Position numbers and translations under genes: made by a program. This document shows positions 43,560-56,443 of a stretch of DNA of 64,000 bases, piece after piece (position 1 is the stretch's first letter; the number at the start of each line of letters is the position of its first letter). Source of the stretch: Bryum argenteum (taxonomy: Eukaryota; Streptophyta; Bryopsida; Bryales; Bryaceae); the NCBI GenBank assembly GCA_037043015.1, contig CM073323.1, positions 15,579,258 through 15,643,257 of the forward strand, read 5' to 3'. Under the pieces are notes generated by a model that was not told the origin of the DNA, ran no database searches, and saw only the letters and a list, made by a program, of their open reading frames with translations.

Positions 43560-44720
43560 AAAGTGGAGGGGCGCCAAATTAGAAGCAAGCTTGAGCTTGA
43601 TCTGTTTTCAAAAGAATTATTTGCCGCAAGAGAGCCAAATCCTTGGCCTCCAATATTACCGCCCTTCTAGACAAAAATGGACTGAAATGTTCTAATAAAA
43701 AAGGCTTAGAAGAAGTGTGCTAGTGGTATTATCAAAAACTTTACTAAGCTAGGCCTAATAGAGAAGGGGAAGGAACACAATTTCAGATCTTAAGCTATCT
43801 TGAACCCCAACCTTCCTCTAGCATGAGCGATTCCCTTAGTGCACCCAGATTAGAAAGTGACCTCGAGAAGGCCTTATTTGATACGAAGTTAGACAAATCG
43901 TTAGGCCCGGATGGAAATGTTTGTAAATGTTATCTATTATATTGGGATCTGATTAGTAGCAATTAAACCAAGATGATCCAAGAAAGCATTCCCGTAGGAG
44001 AACATCCAAAGGGCGTCACGCGGACATACTTGCCCTTCATCCGGAGTTGCTAACTAATTAAAGGCCTAATCTCTTTTGAATTTAGGCTATTAAAATATAT
44101 GTCAGGGTCCTCTAGTTGAGACTACAACCGGTCCTTATGGACATTATTAGTCCCGATCAATCCGCCTTTCTTCTCCTGGGGTTCATTGTAGACAATCTTC
44201 TCTTGACTTACGAAACTATGGCAAGGGTCGAGCAAACCGCCTTTCTTCTCCTGGGTTCATTGTAGACAATTCTTTTTTAACTAATGAAACTATAATTATA
44301 TGGGCCGAGCAAACCGCCCAACCCCTCACCTTCCTCAAATTGGACTTTTCTAAAGCTTACGACATGATTGAGCAGAAGTGCATGTTTATTGTCTTAGAGG
44401 CGCTTGGATTCCCCTTTGAAATTATTCAAATGGTCCAAATTCTTTTTCAAGATGCGCATGCCACGCTTGAATTTAGTGGAGTCGCTTCTCTGCTTTTCAA
44501 AATTGAAAGAGTGGATAGGCAAGGGTGCCCTTTTGCCCGTTACCTATTTATCGTCCTTGCCGAAGCCCTCGATGCTATGATTAGGCATCAAATGAACCTA
44601 GGTAATATTTGAGGTATCCACCTTCCGGGTGGCGTTAAGCAATAAGGCATGGCTTTATATGGAGACGATACTTCCTTCACGCTTATAGGCAATAAAATCC
44701 ATGTTAGGTACTTAGGTACC
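43560..44720 (+). mobile_element. L1-type LINE reverse transcriptase fragment, decayed
   Basis: Across several frames the order is KSLGPDG, a QSAFLLG-type finger region, DNLLLTYETM-type helix, then in one frame (44340-44612) LDFSKAYDMIEQKCMFIVLE (RT motif A), DRQGCPFARYLFIVLAEAL (motif B, normally RQGDPLSP) and, after a stop, LYGDDTSF (motif C, YADD changed to YGDD). Many stops and shifts are present. This is a plant L1-clade sequence, unrelated in detail to the large element at 20.9-32.9 kb. Confidence 0.82.
44161..44315. repeat. ~78-bp tandem duplication inside the L1 fragment
   Basis: CCGCCTTTCTTCTCCTGGG followed by GTTCATTGTAGACAAT occurs twice, about 78 bases apart, each ending with a GAGCAAACCG-type word. 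It duplicates part of the RT finger region. Confidence 0.8.
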
Positions 44721-45747
44721 TATTATGTGCGCTAAACACTTTTTGGATGGCTAGTGCAGTAAGTGCACTAGTTATCAATTGGAGCAGATTTAACAGGTAT
44801 TGGAAAGACCCCAACAACCCTACACCCCTTTGGACGGAATTCCTTGTATTTCGTGGGACAGCGAAGAGGAACTTAGCAAAATCCTTAGAGCTCCATTAAT
44901 ATTATGCTCCTTTATTCCCAAAATTTGCCCAGAATCAATTAAACCGCATTAACTTCTATAATTCACCAAAATTCTGAGAAATTACTTTTTTTTCAAGTTT
45001 CTTCATGTAAAGAAGGTTTTGAGGCATGATCTCATTGTTTAGATTTTAATCCAATGATTCTTCATGTGTCATTTATATTGTCAAAAATTGGCCTCCATAG
45101 TTGAATTTCACTATACCTCCACGTGAATCAGTAAGCATTTCTTTAGGTTTTATGGGTCGCACGAGGGTTAAAGTTGCATAGGTGGGTAGTGTGTTTCTTT
45201 TTAAACTACATTTTTGATAAAAATACAATATTAAAAAATTATTCTAACAAGATGGTATTGTGGGTGACATGGCTACAGTTGTATACATGGGGTTGAAAAA
45301 AGAATTTCTCACACATATCTAATAAATTACACATAAGTTACACATAATGAGACACGTCTTAGTGGTACCTATATCATGCCCTTGTCCGTGTATGTTCCTA
45401 ACTTACCTAGAAAGAAGAATCTAAAGAGCCTCATACCACATTATCTACTAAAATTGGTCTTTTTTGCCCCCAAAAAACCAGTTACTCTTTCTACAACAAG
45501 GGTGAAAAACTTTTTCTCCAACTTTAACCATTATGATCTCACAATTGGTAAGGAATTTGAATGTGAGCTTTAATAATCATATACACGTACAAGTTAAGCT
45601 ACTTCCTACGCTTACATACCTAAAAAATTTCAACTATGACTAAAAGTTAGTAGTTTTTGGTTGTTCTTGTACTATTTGGCAATTTCAAGGCAAGTCGGCT
45701 TTAATTAGGGGTTCATGTCCAATTTTTTTTTGTCAAAAACCTCTTAA
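44721..45747. other. AT-rich DNA, nothing recognised
   Basis: No conserved frame or repeat found. Confidence 0.4.
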
Positions 45748-46671
45748 CCCCTAAAAATCCAGGAAAGCTGATTCGGTTTTCTGAGATTTCGGGCAGCTCA
45801 TTTTAAGCATTTAAACTGATATTTTTGCCTAAGATTTTTATTGGGTGCTCCACATGTAGTAATGTGTATGTGGTAAAATTTTCAAAGTCAAATTTTAATT
45901 TTATAACCTTCATCTAGAAATTTTAGGTTTCAAGTCCAAATCGGGCAGTTTAAAATAATTTTTTTTAATTTTTTTTTTTTAGAAATATGTTCATTACCAA
46001 ATTACTATTCAAATTCCAATGTGTCCGAAGTCAAAAAGTTTACCAATTTTACAAGGGCAGCCTCCAAAACTTTCAAAAACAATCTTCACAATTTCTAGTA
46101 ATTTTACAATTTTTTCTTTCAAAAATTGCCAAAATTCGAGATTTTGGATTTTTTCCAAGATTTTTTTCAAAATTCACATTATCATAAATGCACCTTCTCA
46201 CCGTCGAGATTTTTCTCAAACTAAATATATCATACGTGGTGCTTGTTTTACTATATGGTTGTTTTTAGACCTTCTTTCATAAAATATTTTACATTAAGGT
46301 CAAAAAGTGGAATTGGTCTCTAAAATTTTGCATGAGCATAACCAACTTGAATACCTACATGAAAAAAAATGAGGGAAAAATATTTGGAATAACAATCATC
46401 AAGTTGCCCTTGGCACCATTTAGACAATGCCTCTCACGCAGTGGCAAAAAAAAAGTGTTGGTCAAACTTTGATTGTTATGATCTCACAAATGAAAAACAT
46501 CCAACGGTTGAAATTTTGACCAGTCCTTTGTATACAAGTTAGGTACAAGATCTTACGGTTCAAAGTCTAAAACCAGAAAAAAAAGTTTCTCCATTTCCCC
46601 ATCTCCCAACGAAGGTGAAAAATGGCAGTTTTTGGTTCTGGAGGTCGAGGAAACCCCTGGATTTTTAGGGG
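45748..46671. mobile_element. 924-bp TTAA-flanked element with 16-bp perfect inverted termini
   Basis: The left end CCCCTAAAAATCCAGG (45748-45763) is exactly inverted at the right end (46656-46671). TTAA flanks both ends (45744-45747 and 46672-46675). No protein is encoded; frames inside are AT-rich and short. TTAA duplication with CCC-starting termini is the piggyBac pattern (family knowledge), but no piggyBac transposase is present, so the assignment is inference. Confidence 0.68.
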
Positions 46672-46675
46672 TTAA

Positions 46676-47163
46676 TTGATCAATTTTGGGTTGATTGAAT
46701 ATTCTGAAGCCTTATTACTCTTAAACTACAAATTTTGGAAAAATTAATGTATGTGGCAAATGTTGGGTAAGTTGGCTATTTAAATACAATTTACAAGTGA
46801 ACTCATTGTTTGGAAAAGTTGTGTTGTCGTAAAAAGCGTCCAAAGAAAAACAAGGCAATATCATTCTCATGGATAGATTTGAATGCCAAAGTTTAGACCA
46901 CCTAGCCTCAAATATAAAGGTTCCATGATCGAGCAACTCCTTAAAATGCCCACAATCCAAATTTGGGACACAAGCAACAAGGGCAAGAAGGTCATCGTTA
47001 ATTCACTTTTTCAGATCCCAAGTTTTATAGTAGTTCTATCAATATGTTTACTTATATGTCAAAAAATTAGTAGGAAAGGATGCCATAGTTATGTATGGTA
47101 TCTTCTTTTTTAATATTTAAAAGTTTCAATAGCCCTTTTTGGGTTGCAAACACCATGATATAA
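46676..47163. other. AT-rich DNA, nothing recognised
   Basis: Short chance frames on both strands only. Confidence 0.4.
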
Positions 47164-47576
47164 GGTTGAGGCACCTAAAACCAACCAGGCACCCATAACC
47201 AACAAGTAGAGTATTCCAAATCCACTCACAAGAAATCTCCCCGCCAAGTAGCCATGATACTTAGGTTCATAATTGTAATTTTCTCAATTGATATGATACA
47301 TTGATTGGTTCTAAATTAAATAGATAAAAGTATCTAATATGTTAGTTTCAGCATTATTGGGTTTAGGTGAACCTACATATTGTTTAAGTGTATGAGTAAC
47401 ATTTTGGCTTTCAATATTTATTGTAAATTACATATCGAAGCAAACATAAAATTTGAAGTTGCATTCCTCATAAGTCATAACATTTATTTCTCTTTGAAGG
47501 AAAAGGCACCCTTCATTGATACACCTCCCCTTTTGGTGGGAATTCTCTTATATGGTCGGTTTTAGGTGCCTCTACC
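47164..47576. mobile_element. 413-bp element with 19-bp inverted termini
   Basis: The left end GGTTGAGGCACCTAAAACC (47164-47182) and the right end GGTTTTAGGTGCCTCTACC (47558-47576) are complementary at 18 of 19 bases. The flanks are TAA and TTA, compatible with a decayed 3-bp duplication. The core is AT-rich with no coding capacity. Confidence 0.6.
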
Positions 47577-49310
47577 TTAAACAACAGTCACAATAATTAC
47601 TCTTACTTATAATATTTGTCACTTTAGTTCACTATGTGTATTTGGATCTATTTTCAATCATGAATAAACATCACAAGAAATGAATCATAATTGAAGTTCA
47701 CAACATTCATCATGTCTTTCGGTTGAGAGTTAACTAGTTAATACTATACAAAGACTTATACAAAGACTTTTACTATATTAAAGCTTCTACCTATGATACA
47801 TGAATAATAACACTTCAAGCGACCTTGTAAAGTCAACAATGAGAGGATCAACACAATATAACAATCCACCTATGCATACTTTTTTGATTAGTTATATTCG
47901 GTAAAGTAACATATGTACTTGTTTGGATTTGCTTCTTATAATATTCACCCTAAGAAGGAATGGTAGTCCTACACTATTCACGTTATATCATGTGAGTTTG
48001 AAATCAACTGCATGTCAAATAAACATGTCACCTTTGCTAACCTCAATAGGGGTTTAGAGTTATTATTGTAAATGAAATCTGAGAGATGTTATCCATAGAT
48101 AAATAGAGAAATTTATAGAATCTCCTCACTGAAGGCAATCATAGTGTTTAACTTTCCATATCTTAGAAGTTACCTCTTCAATGCTTCCTATTTTCCCACT
48201 TTCTATGTACAAACTTCTATAATTCCAATTTCTTCATCAAAACAACATTTTGACCTAAAACAATCCGATATTAAGTTGATTGATCTATTTCTATTGAAAT
48301 TTTCATATATGCCTTTCAAACATGCTCAAATTTTGCGAGAAGAAATCATGCTAAGATTCTATATGAGAACGTTGTCACCAACTAAGATCGATATACACAC
48401 CATCAATCTCATATATCAAAGTGAGTAATTTATTTCTTTCATTACAAACCATTACTATGAAGGTCAAATTGCTCATTACTTGCTATTGTATGCACTGTAG
48501 TCAACCAATTAAATTTAAAATCATACTTAAAACCAAGTGCTTTATCTACAAATCTACAATGATTTCTTGATCTAGATCAATGTTGAGAAACAACAACATT
48601 CTAGTCAATCCTATCAATTTGAGTCTATTTAAAATGAGATAAAAATATCACTTATCATGGAATCTAACTATAGATGATATCAAATACCTAGATAAAATAT
48701 AAACCACCTAACGGTGTTGTCTCTATAGGAGCAGCTACATTAAGTGGCAAAATCCAATATCCAATAAGGTATGTAGATTCATTAAATTATAGATTTTAAA
48801 ATTTACACCTCTCGACCTTCATGAAAATACACATAAAAGATCTTGAATTTTGCTTTTTATTGAATGAACCAATGTACCCCTTGTAGTCTTTGAAGATACA
48901 TAGTACTTGGAAGTCAAAGAAAATATGAAAAGATGGGCATTGCTATACTAGCTATATAATGATGATTCTACATCATGTTCAACAATCATAAATATACACT
49001 CATTGTGAGGTCATGTTCAACACATATAGTCATATTCATACGTAAATTGCAATTCTTTGATGTTTTCCAACTCTTTCCCATAGCCTTTCTAGTTGTTGTC
49101 AATGTTCTATTTTTTGTTTTCGTTTTTTTAGCATTGTACCGCACATGTTTCCTCCTGATTAAAGAACATATTTCTACTCAACTTTGTTATCCTTTTGAAT
49201 AAACCATATATATATTTTTAGAAACTTCATGAAGATGAATCTAGATTTTTCAATCATGATAGTTACGTGAGAAAGAAAATAGATTTGATTTTAAGCTCCT
49301 CATAGATATA
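47577..49310. other. AT-rich DNA, nothing recognised
   Basis: No family motif in any frame; the longest is 94 residues (48144-48428) and AT-driven. Confidence 0.4.
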
Positions 49311-49568
49311 CACTACTACACTTTGATGGAGTTTGCAACATTTTTTTCTCAAACGTTGTTCAAATTTAGCAACATTTTGGAACTTGTTTGAGCAACGTTC
49401 TCAGCTAAGCTAAATAAGCAACGTTATTGGATCACCAAGCGATGATATTTACAATCTTGTTGAAAACATTGCTTATTTTCTTCAGAACGTTGCTCAAGCA
49501 AGTTCCAAAATATTGCTAAACTTGCGCATCGTTTGTAACATTGCAAACCCCTCCCTTCTCTGTTAGTG
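49311..49568. mobile_element. 258-bp hairpin-forming MITE with CACTA-type ends, copy 1
   Basis: The element starts CACTACTACACTTTGATGGA and ends CTTCTCTGTTAGTG, with ATA on both sides (49308-49310, 49569-49571) as a 3-bp duplication. Most of the length is self-complementary: GCAACGTT/AACGTTGC-type words occur in mirror order, so the single strand would fold into a long imperfect hairpin. CACTA ends with 3-bp duplication fit the CACTA superfamily. Confidence 0.72.
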
Positions 49569-51299
49569 ATATTTTTCGATACACTTAGATTATTAGCTCA
49601 ATCCATTTGTTATAAAGCAAGAAACTACCTTATTTGCATCTCAAAAGTAACAAGATATTCAAATACTTCTCATCAAGGCTATCACCAATTAAGGCTCCAA
49701 ATAGCGTCAGTAATCATATTTACAATCTGAATTTTTGTACAGTTGATATGTAGGACTCAAGAAGGTGGTTCACCAATTGCGATGCCTCACAGGCCAATCT
49801 AGAATTGTGAGAATGAGTTACCAACTTCATCAAGAGAAAGAGGAGCAAGGACAAGAATGAATGAAAATGGACACACTTGAAGACACAAGTAAAGAAAGAG
49901 TCCATTGAAATTCAACTCTGCTTTGTGAGGAAGCAAAGATTGAAGAACATCAGTTGCTAATGCAGTATAACTTGTGATCCACACTACTAACTTGTAGAAT
50001 GTGTGGGAAGGAAGCCGTGATCGCCATTTTTCAGAGGAAAAGAGACCCAAATATGCCGAGAAACCCGACTCGATCCATGCTGGGCAAAATCCATTTCCCC
50101 TTCAAGAAAGAAGAGCGAGAGCCTGTGCCCGGGCCGGGCTCCAGAGCTGGCTCACGTCCAGGTTCACGACCCATGTCACGGTGATGCTGTTAATGCTATG
50201 AGGGGAACCCTGCCACAATTGTAACATTTGTAGGAATGTTGATGCCTGGATAGCCACTGTCATATTTACATGGCCGGCACCATGATCGATCGAGCTCTTT
50301 AATTCAGTGTCTTGCAAGGGTGCTCTAGTGCACGCCTTCCACTTTTGCTTGTAATTTTCGGAGTTGCAACCTTCATGTATGAATTATATGCTCACAAGTG
50401 CAGCTCATGGGCGAGCCACTTTTACTGAATGATTGTTTATCAGGCTAAGCATTGAATTGAACCGGCATCGCGTTTTGTTGCTCAGTGGTAGCACTGAAGC
50501 AAAACCTTCATGTGATGGCAGACATAAACACCACTTGCATCTGTTGATCTGTATGTGTTCTCTTTTCGTGCTCACTAATTTTGATATCGATGCAGTGTCC
50601 AACATAGAGACATTATCAAAGACCATACGGGTGATGGTCTGGTTGGGGTACCCAAAAAGGTTGTCCCATGAACAATTGCACTCTATGCTGGTGTGACAAA
50701 CATATCCATTTTTAAACTGTAATACAATAAGACTACATTAGATGTGGTTTTAGTTGTCTATACTTATAATGTATCAAGAAAAAAAATTAAAAATTAAAAA
50801 AAATATTTTGAAGTGATTTTATTTGATTTTTTAGTTGAAAAAGTAAGTCATGTCCCAATAACCTAAAATCCATAGAATCAAGCAAATGGAATATCAACCA
50901 TTTTTATTTTAATATAATTTTTGAATATGACCTACATCTTCTTGTATAGAATACAAAAAAAAAAAATTAATAATAAAAAAATTAATTCATTGTGCACTAT
51001 AATGCCTGCAAATCCCCAAATTCAACACTTTTTCCCTCATCTATGAATGGATCCAAAAAAAATAAAAAATCTAAAAGAAAATCTATAGGCATATATACTT
51101 TGATTTCAGTGAGGTGCATGATATTTTATTTTCTATTTCATGGTCTTTTTACTTGATTAAAATGACTAAATTAGACAAACTTTGGAGGTTTTCAATAAAA
51201 ATAACCTAATTAGTGTGTCCAAAAAGTGATACCCCAAGCTTACCATTGCCCATACCTCATATTCTCATTCTCCCACTTCTTTGACAATCTGAGACATGT
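49569..51299. other. Intergenic DNA
   Basis: Overlapping frames at 49720-50201 (for example minus 49799-50050, 83 residues) could not be tied to a family. Several TTTAATTTTT and AAAATTAA runs lie at 50770-51070. Confidence 0.35.
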
Positions 51300-52080
51300 T
51301 GAGAGAGAACGCAGCATGTGAAACTTGGCCGAAATATAGTACGCAGCGCTTTGGTGAAGAGATCCGCTAACTGTGCTGTAGTGGAAACATACGTGACCTC
51401 AATCTCCTTATTAGCTTGGTATTCACGAATCACATGATAATCAATTGTTTGGTTCGTCGGTGATGCTCTGGGTTGTGAACTAGACGGATTGCAGGTCGAT
51501 TATTGGTAAAAAGAAGCGTTGGTCCTGATTGAGGAAAGCCAATGCTAGCCAACAAGCATCTCGCCCAGTACGTTTCTTTGCTAGCAAGAGAAGCTGATAT
51601 GTACTCGGTTTTAGTTGTAGAACTCGCCGTACATCATTGCTTACGGGACAACCACATCACTGAACCGGAGTTCAGAAAAGGGATGATGCCACTCCTGGAT
51701 TTCCGATCGTCATTATCGCTGGCGTAGTCGGCATCTGCATATGCGACGGGCTGAGATGTCGAATTGGTGAACGCGAATAGGAGAGTCCAAGATCAACAGT
51801 CCTACGCAAATACTTGAAGATCCGTGTTACTGCAATACAGTGTGTCTGACAAAACTTTGATGAGAATTGGGCCACATTTGACACCGCAAAAGTCAAGTCA
51901 GGGCGTGTAGAAGTAGCCAAATATAGGCAGTAACCCACCATTTCTTGATAAGATAATATTGGAGAAGGCCCATCGTCATCTGCACGGACGCTTTGGGGAT
52001 GAGCATTTGAATCGGCAGATGGAAACCGCATGCGATCATCATGTAGTAAGTTCAGAGGTCGTCGTTGATTCCAGTTATGT
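51300..52080 (-). mobile_element. Ty1/copia polyprotein C-terminal fragment (RT end and RNase H)
   Basis: On the minus strand: SYQEMVGYCLYLATSTRPDL, FAVSNVAQFSSKF, IFKYLRRTVDLGLSYS (52031 to about 51780), then ADADYASDNDDRKSRSG, SGSVMWLSRKQ, a stop, TKTEYISASLASKE and RPAIQLVHNPEHHRRTKQL, then a YVSTTAQLADLFTKAL-type end near 51360. This is the standard end of copia pol. The third RNase H acid is replaced (FTNNRPAI instead of DNxxAI) and a stop interrupts the frame. No LTR was found. Confidence 0.87.
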
Positions 52081-53547
52081 ATGTTACTCCGAAGTTTCCT
52101 GTTACGTATCTTTCTAAATGGCTGTTCAAATTACCTTAATAAGTTTGAACGTTGGAGAATGAAATTTAAGGCGGCAAGTAAACGGACACAACTTGCCTTT
52201 GCAATCAAGGCTACACGTGAAGCTCAAGCGGATTCGATTGCATTCGAGTTACTGCAATAAAAAGTTAGTCCATTACAATCGTTGCTGTGAGCAGCGGCCA
52301 TATCTACATTCGGAGCATTCCTTTTATTTTTGTATAAGAAACAGAAGCTCGTTCCTTAGTTACACTAAGTTGGAAGTGACATGTGAGCAGCAGCAGCAGC
52401 TCAATGCGATCGCTATGTAATGTTTCATCTTTTTAGTGCAGATATCTTCTTTTCAATTGTTAAGAACCTTTTCTGGGAATTGAGATTCTCCGTACGAACG
52501 GCATCAGCCTTGAGCTTTCCCTGCAAACAACCATCCCCTATCAGGATATGCAAGTTAACCGCTTGCTTGCATCAGTTCATCCCTTTTGCAATTAAAAATA
52601 GCACAAGTTGGAATATGATGTGATCGAGCCTGCTCGGGATTCTATTTCGGAGGTTCATGTGACCACTGTTGTCCCGACACAGACAACAAAGTTATATCAC
52701 ATAAAGTTCATCATTGACATGATCAAGAGCACATGGTTGAATCTTGAATTATCAAACGGACTTGCAGGGGAATTGGCCGGAAGCACCTGTCGAGATTCAG
52801 CACGTTTGAATGTAAGCTTCTACGTACTATATATATATTGAAACTTTGATAGACTCAGATGCACCGGTTGAAGTTTTCCATTCTGACTTTGAATCCGAAT
52901 CATCATCTTTGGTGGTGGCACATTCCGTAACTGGGGTGGTCCATTTCGCATAAGAAAATATCGCATGACAATTCAAGTTACATCGCGCACTCTTTGCTTA
53001 TTAATACTAATCATATTCCGCTGTCCGGAGTTGGAGTGAGAAGCAATTGAGAAAGTGAGGTCGAATGCAGCGTGCGGTACCCTAACTTGCAGAAAGGGCT
53101 TCAATCATCATCATGCCTTCTGAGTATTGAATGAGTTTACATTATGGGCGTGCCTTCCGTCTACGGTGTATTCAGAATCGCTTTTCATCCGGCTTGAATC
53201 TCCACCACCAGCCTTAATTGATATATACTATGAACCCCTTCAGTTCACAATCACAAACCTCGTGCTTAACTTCTTCAGTGCACCAATTCGTCTATCTTCA
53301 TCTCTTGAAGCTTTGAATGACAGGCCCTCAAGCATATTGAACCATCACTTCTTTAGTATGGGATAGAGGTGTAAGTAGCAGCTCTCTTGGTACCAATCTT
53401 ATAGATGGTTTCAGAAGCAATATCTCAATCTGATTCACTACGAGAAAGGCACTGATTAAGGTTCGAACGCATATTAACTACAGTGAAGAGTAAGAGCTAC
53501 CTCAAGATTTTATAGATTGGCCAGTGAGCTACCTCAAGAATGGCCAT
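52081..53547. other. Intergenic DNA
   Basis: No recognised gene. Frames at 52608-52841 and 53127-53366 lack family motifs. The LTR of the copia fragment would be expected nearby but was not identified. Confidence 0.35.
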
Positions 53548-55595
53548 TGTCCGGAGTCCACGGCATTCATGAATGAGTTTGCAGGGATCCTGGACCACGG
53601 AAACCGAAGTGTGGCATAACCCTTCAGGAATGGTAGCAGAATCAGAAGCAGATGGTGACATAAAAGGGGACTTCGGCGATGGCTATCGTCATCTTTGCGC
53701 TTGGGGCAATGACGCAGTTAGTGAGGTCATACCGAGACGCGTCAATTGCTGGTTGAAAACTATTTCCAACCCCCCTGCGGCGTCCGCAAGGGCGCCCCAG
53801 AATTTCTGAAAGGTTGGCCCTAGGCTCCAACCTCAACCAATCTCAACCCTCAAATTGGAGTTGTGTTCTACAGAAGTTATCATTCTACCCGTGATTCACT
53901 TCGTGACAGAAATTGTACCTGCGCATTTGAAACATGCCGGCCATATGCCTTCAATGAACAAGATGTAGACAATAGAGCTCTTTAGAATCCCTGCCGGCCA
54001 AATGCCTTCCATGGACAAGATGTGGACAATAGCTTCAGAATCCCAGCACAGTAACATCCTCGATAATGAGAGTAGATTTGGGCATGTGTGATCCATCCCT
54101 TGCTAACTTGCATTTCCATCCACTACAAGGTGGCCTCGGGCGCCGTGGTAGTCCCACACGTCCTGGACGACGTCGGGTGCAGGAAGCTCTCTCCATTGTT
54201 TGGTGAGTTTCCTGCTATTGCAGTTCCAAGGGACACGGACTAGTTGACCCTTGAGCTTCTGAAGAAACAGGAGTAGTCCTCCCACACTGGCAAGCTGGCA
54301 AGCAGAAGATGGAAGCCCTTGTCTTCGAAATCGATCTCATTCGCCGGGAGATCCAGGGATGGCAGGCTATGGAGGTCGTCGTTGACAAGATGCCTAGCTG
54401 GGCCATTCGATCCACACAGTCCCAATCCTACGACCGTTTGCCGCAGCCGGTGCGGGAGCGGGAAGTAGCAGTCCATGGAGTCGGATTCGCAACAAGCTTG
54501 TACTGCCGCAAGGTTGCTGTTAGCTACCAAGTTTGTGAAACCTTTGGACACCAATCTTAGTTGTATAAGCTCGCGGCTCGTGCGTTGGCTGCCAGGTTTC
54601 TAAAACCTTTGGTGACCAATCTTAGTTGCACAAGCTCGCGGCTTGTGCGTTGGTTGCGAGGTTTGTGAAACCTTTGGAGAGTGGAGACCAATCTTAGTTG
54701 CACAAGCTCGCCGCTCGTGCGTTGGCCCCCAAGTTTGTGAAACCTTTGGAGACCAATCTTAGTTGTACAAGCTCCCACCTCGTGCGGTTGCGAGCGAGGT
54801 GCACAAGGATCGGCAGGAATGTAATTACGTCCTCAATGGAGGCTTTTGGACATGGCCACAATTGAAACAACCACCTCATCAATCCTATCGCCCCCTCTAG
54901 TAAAAAGAAAATTCAATCATGCGTGCGCTTACTAGAAAACCAAAGGAATAAGTGAGCACACGAAGAATCGAGTAGATTTACCTCTCGTGGGTTCAAGCGG
55001 CAAACTAGCGCGATTCAAATATGAAGAAGCGTAGTCTCTTCGCAGAAAGCTTGTCATGTCCATAGCAAACCCTATAGGAAGGCGCAAGACAATTGAAACG
55101 CAATCAAATCAGCTACAAGTACAGTTGAGTATGCACATAATCGTAACCTGCCAACTATGAATCTACTCTGAATTGTTGCTTGTAAAGATTGAGGAAACGC
55201 GAAAGTGGTAAGCAAAGTCGCTAGTAATGACAATGGTCGGGGGTGTTACAATTTATTGCGTTAGGCATGCAATTCTCGAAATCAGTATGCAGAAATCCTC
55301 GAAGCTTTTGGGACAGCAAAGATCAGTGTATGCGGGGACTAAATAGAGAAAACAAAAACAACTTCAAGGGACAAGCTTCCGAGCATGGTGGATATGGCAA
55401 TATGTGAAATTGTGTGAATGGTTTTCTACGTGTTTGGGTATTTGTTGCCAAGACGCAACCTCTCATTTTAATGTGACGAGGGGTTCCACCAATTTAGAGT
55501 TGTGGACCGAACGTTAGATATTGGTTCTCCTCTACCTACGCGAGGGAATTGCACCCAAAAGTACCTTCGTGAAGACAATGGAAGCAGTTCACGGA
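53548..55595 (-). repeat. Arm A of a large inverted duplication
   Basis: Read on the minus strand this matches 59365-63917 on the plus strand. Anchors: the CAACCCCCCTGCGGCGTCCG region (53770) with 63670; the CATATGCCTTCAATG region with 63510; the F-box-like exon; and the leader around 55300 with 60300. The arm is about 2.0 kb against 4.5 kb for arm B; the difference is tandem copies and two insertions in arm B. Confidence 0.88.
53560..54890 (-). pseudogene. F-box-like gene remnant in arm A
   Basis: From 54890 downward: FIEDVIT-type start then PILVHLARNRTRWELVQLRL and VSKGFTNLGANARAASL, which resembles an F-box (LPxxLxxxIxxRxxxxxLVxLRLVSKxFxxL). The segment 54536-54780 holds three to four head-to-tail copies of only the VQLRLVSKGF part at 65-72 bp spacing. 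Further along come SLPSLDLPANEIDFEDKGFH, LTKQWRELPAPDVVQDVWDY and HGARGHLVVDGNAS, like the F-box-associated/kelch region. Frames change several times. The F-box name is inference from motif shape. Confidence 0.62.
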
Positions 55596-55681
55596 TGTGT
55601 GATCCATCCCTTGCTAACTGCAGTACGAGCCTCATTTTTCACAATCATTTTGTGCAAGTTGGAAATTCTTATCAAGAAGCT
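55596..55681. other. Short unique spacer edge
   Basis: It contains TGTGATCCATCCCTTGCTAACT, which also occurs near 54090 and 63420 within the arms. Confidence 0.4.
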
Positions 55682-55952
55682 TACTACTACAATTTGAGGG
55701 GGGTTGCAACGTTTTTTTCTCAAACATTGCTCAAGTTTAGCAACGTTTTAGAACTTGCTTGAGCAACGTTCTCAAGAAAATAAGCAACATTATCTGATCA
55801 CCAAGCAATGTTATTTATGATTTAGTTGAAAACGTTACTTATTTTCTTATAGAACATTGCTCAAGCAAGTTTCAAGACGTTGCTAGACTTGAGCAACCTT
55901 TACACAAAAGCAACGTTTGTAACGTTGCAAACCCCCTTAAGTTCTAGTAGTG
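55682..55952. mobile_element. 271-bp hairpin-forming MITE with CACTA-type ends, copy 2
   Basis: The right end read inward is CACTACTAGAACTTAAGGGG; the left end is TACTACTACAATTTGAGGGG. Most of the sequence is self-complementary and matches copy 1 at 49311-49568 along its length (GCAACGTTTTTTTCTCAAAC, TTGAGCAACGTTCTCA). Flanks GCT and GTT match at two of three bases. Confidence 0.72.
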
Positions 55953-56262
55953 GTTGTTTAGTGATTCTCCGATTTCACTTTATCTGTCATTTTCAGGTGA
56001 CGAAGAGCCCTGGAATACCTCATACGATGCCATGATCTGCAGGTGCAGTTAGATTCAAGCCTAAATCTCAAGAAACTATATCAAGAGTACCATGTTAAGT
56101 GTGCCGGCACGAAGTCTGGCTTCTTGATCGTGGGTGTGATGTACGCTACACATGTGGACAGATTTCGATGGTAGAGAGTGGAGCCAAATTGAGAGACGTT
56201 AATGACGAGAGTGCTCTCCAGGATCGAAGGCAGGGTCTTGAGCAACTCTGTCACGATTGAAC

Positions 56263-56360
56263 ATGCGATCAAGAAGCTGGACCCACTAAATCACAGGATC
56301 TCCGGGGCAGAATGCGATCAAGAAGCTGGACCCATGATATCACAGGATCTCCGGGGCAGA
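56263..56360. repeat. 49-bp tandem duplication just upstream of the germin-like gene
   Basis: ATGCGATCAAGAAGCTGGAC begins at 56263 and again at 56312, each copy ending with CACAGGATCTCCGGGGCAGA. It lies 84-181 bases before the germin-like ATG, in the likely promoter or 5' UTR. Confidence 0.9.
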
Positions 56361-56443
56361 ATGTATATATCTCATCAGGAGTTCAGGAACTCGATCAACC
56401 CAACGGCCTCAGGACCCCTCCCCAGCGAGCACTTGCCAGCGCG

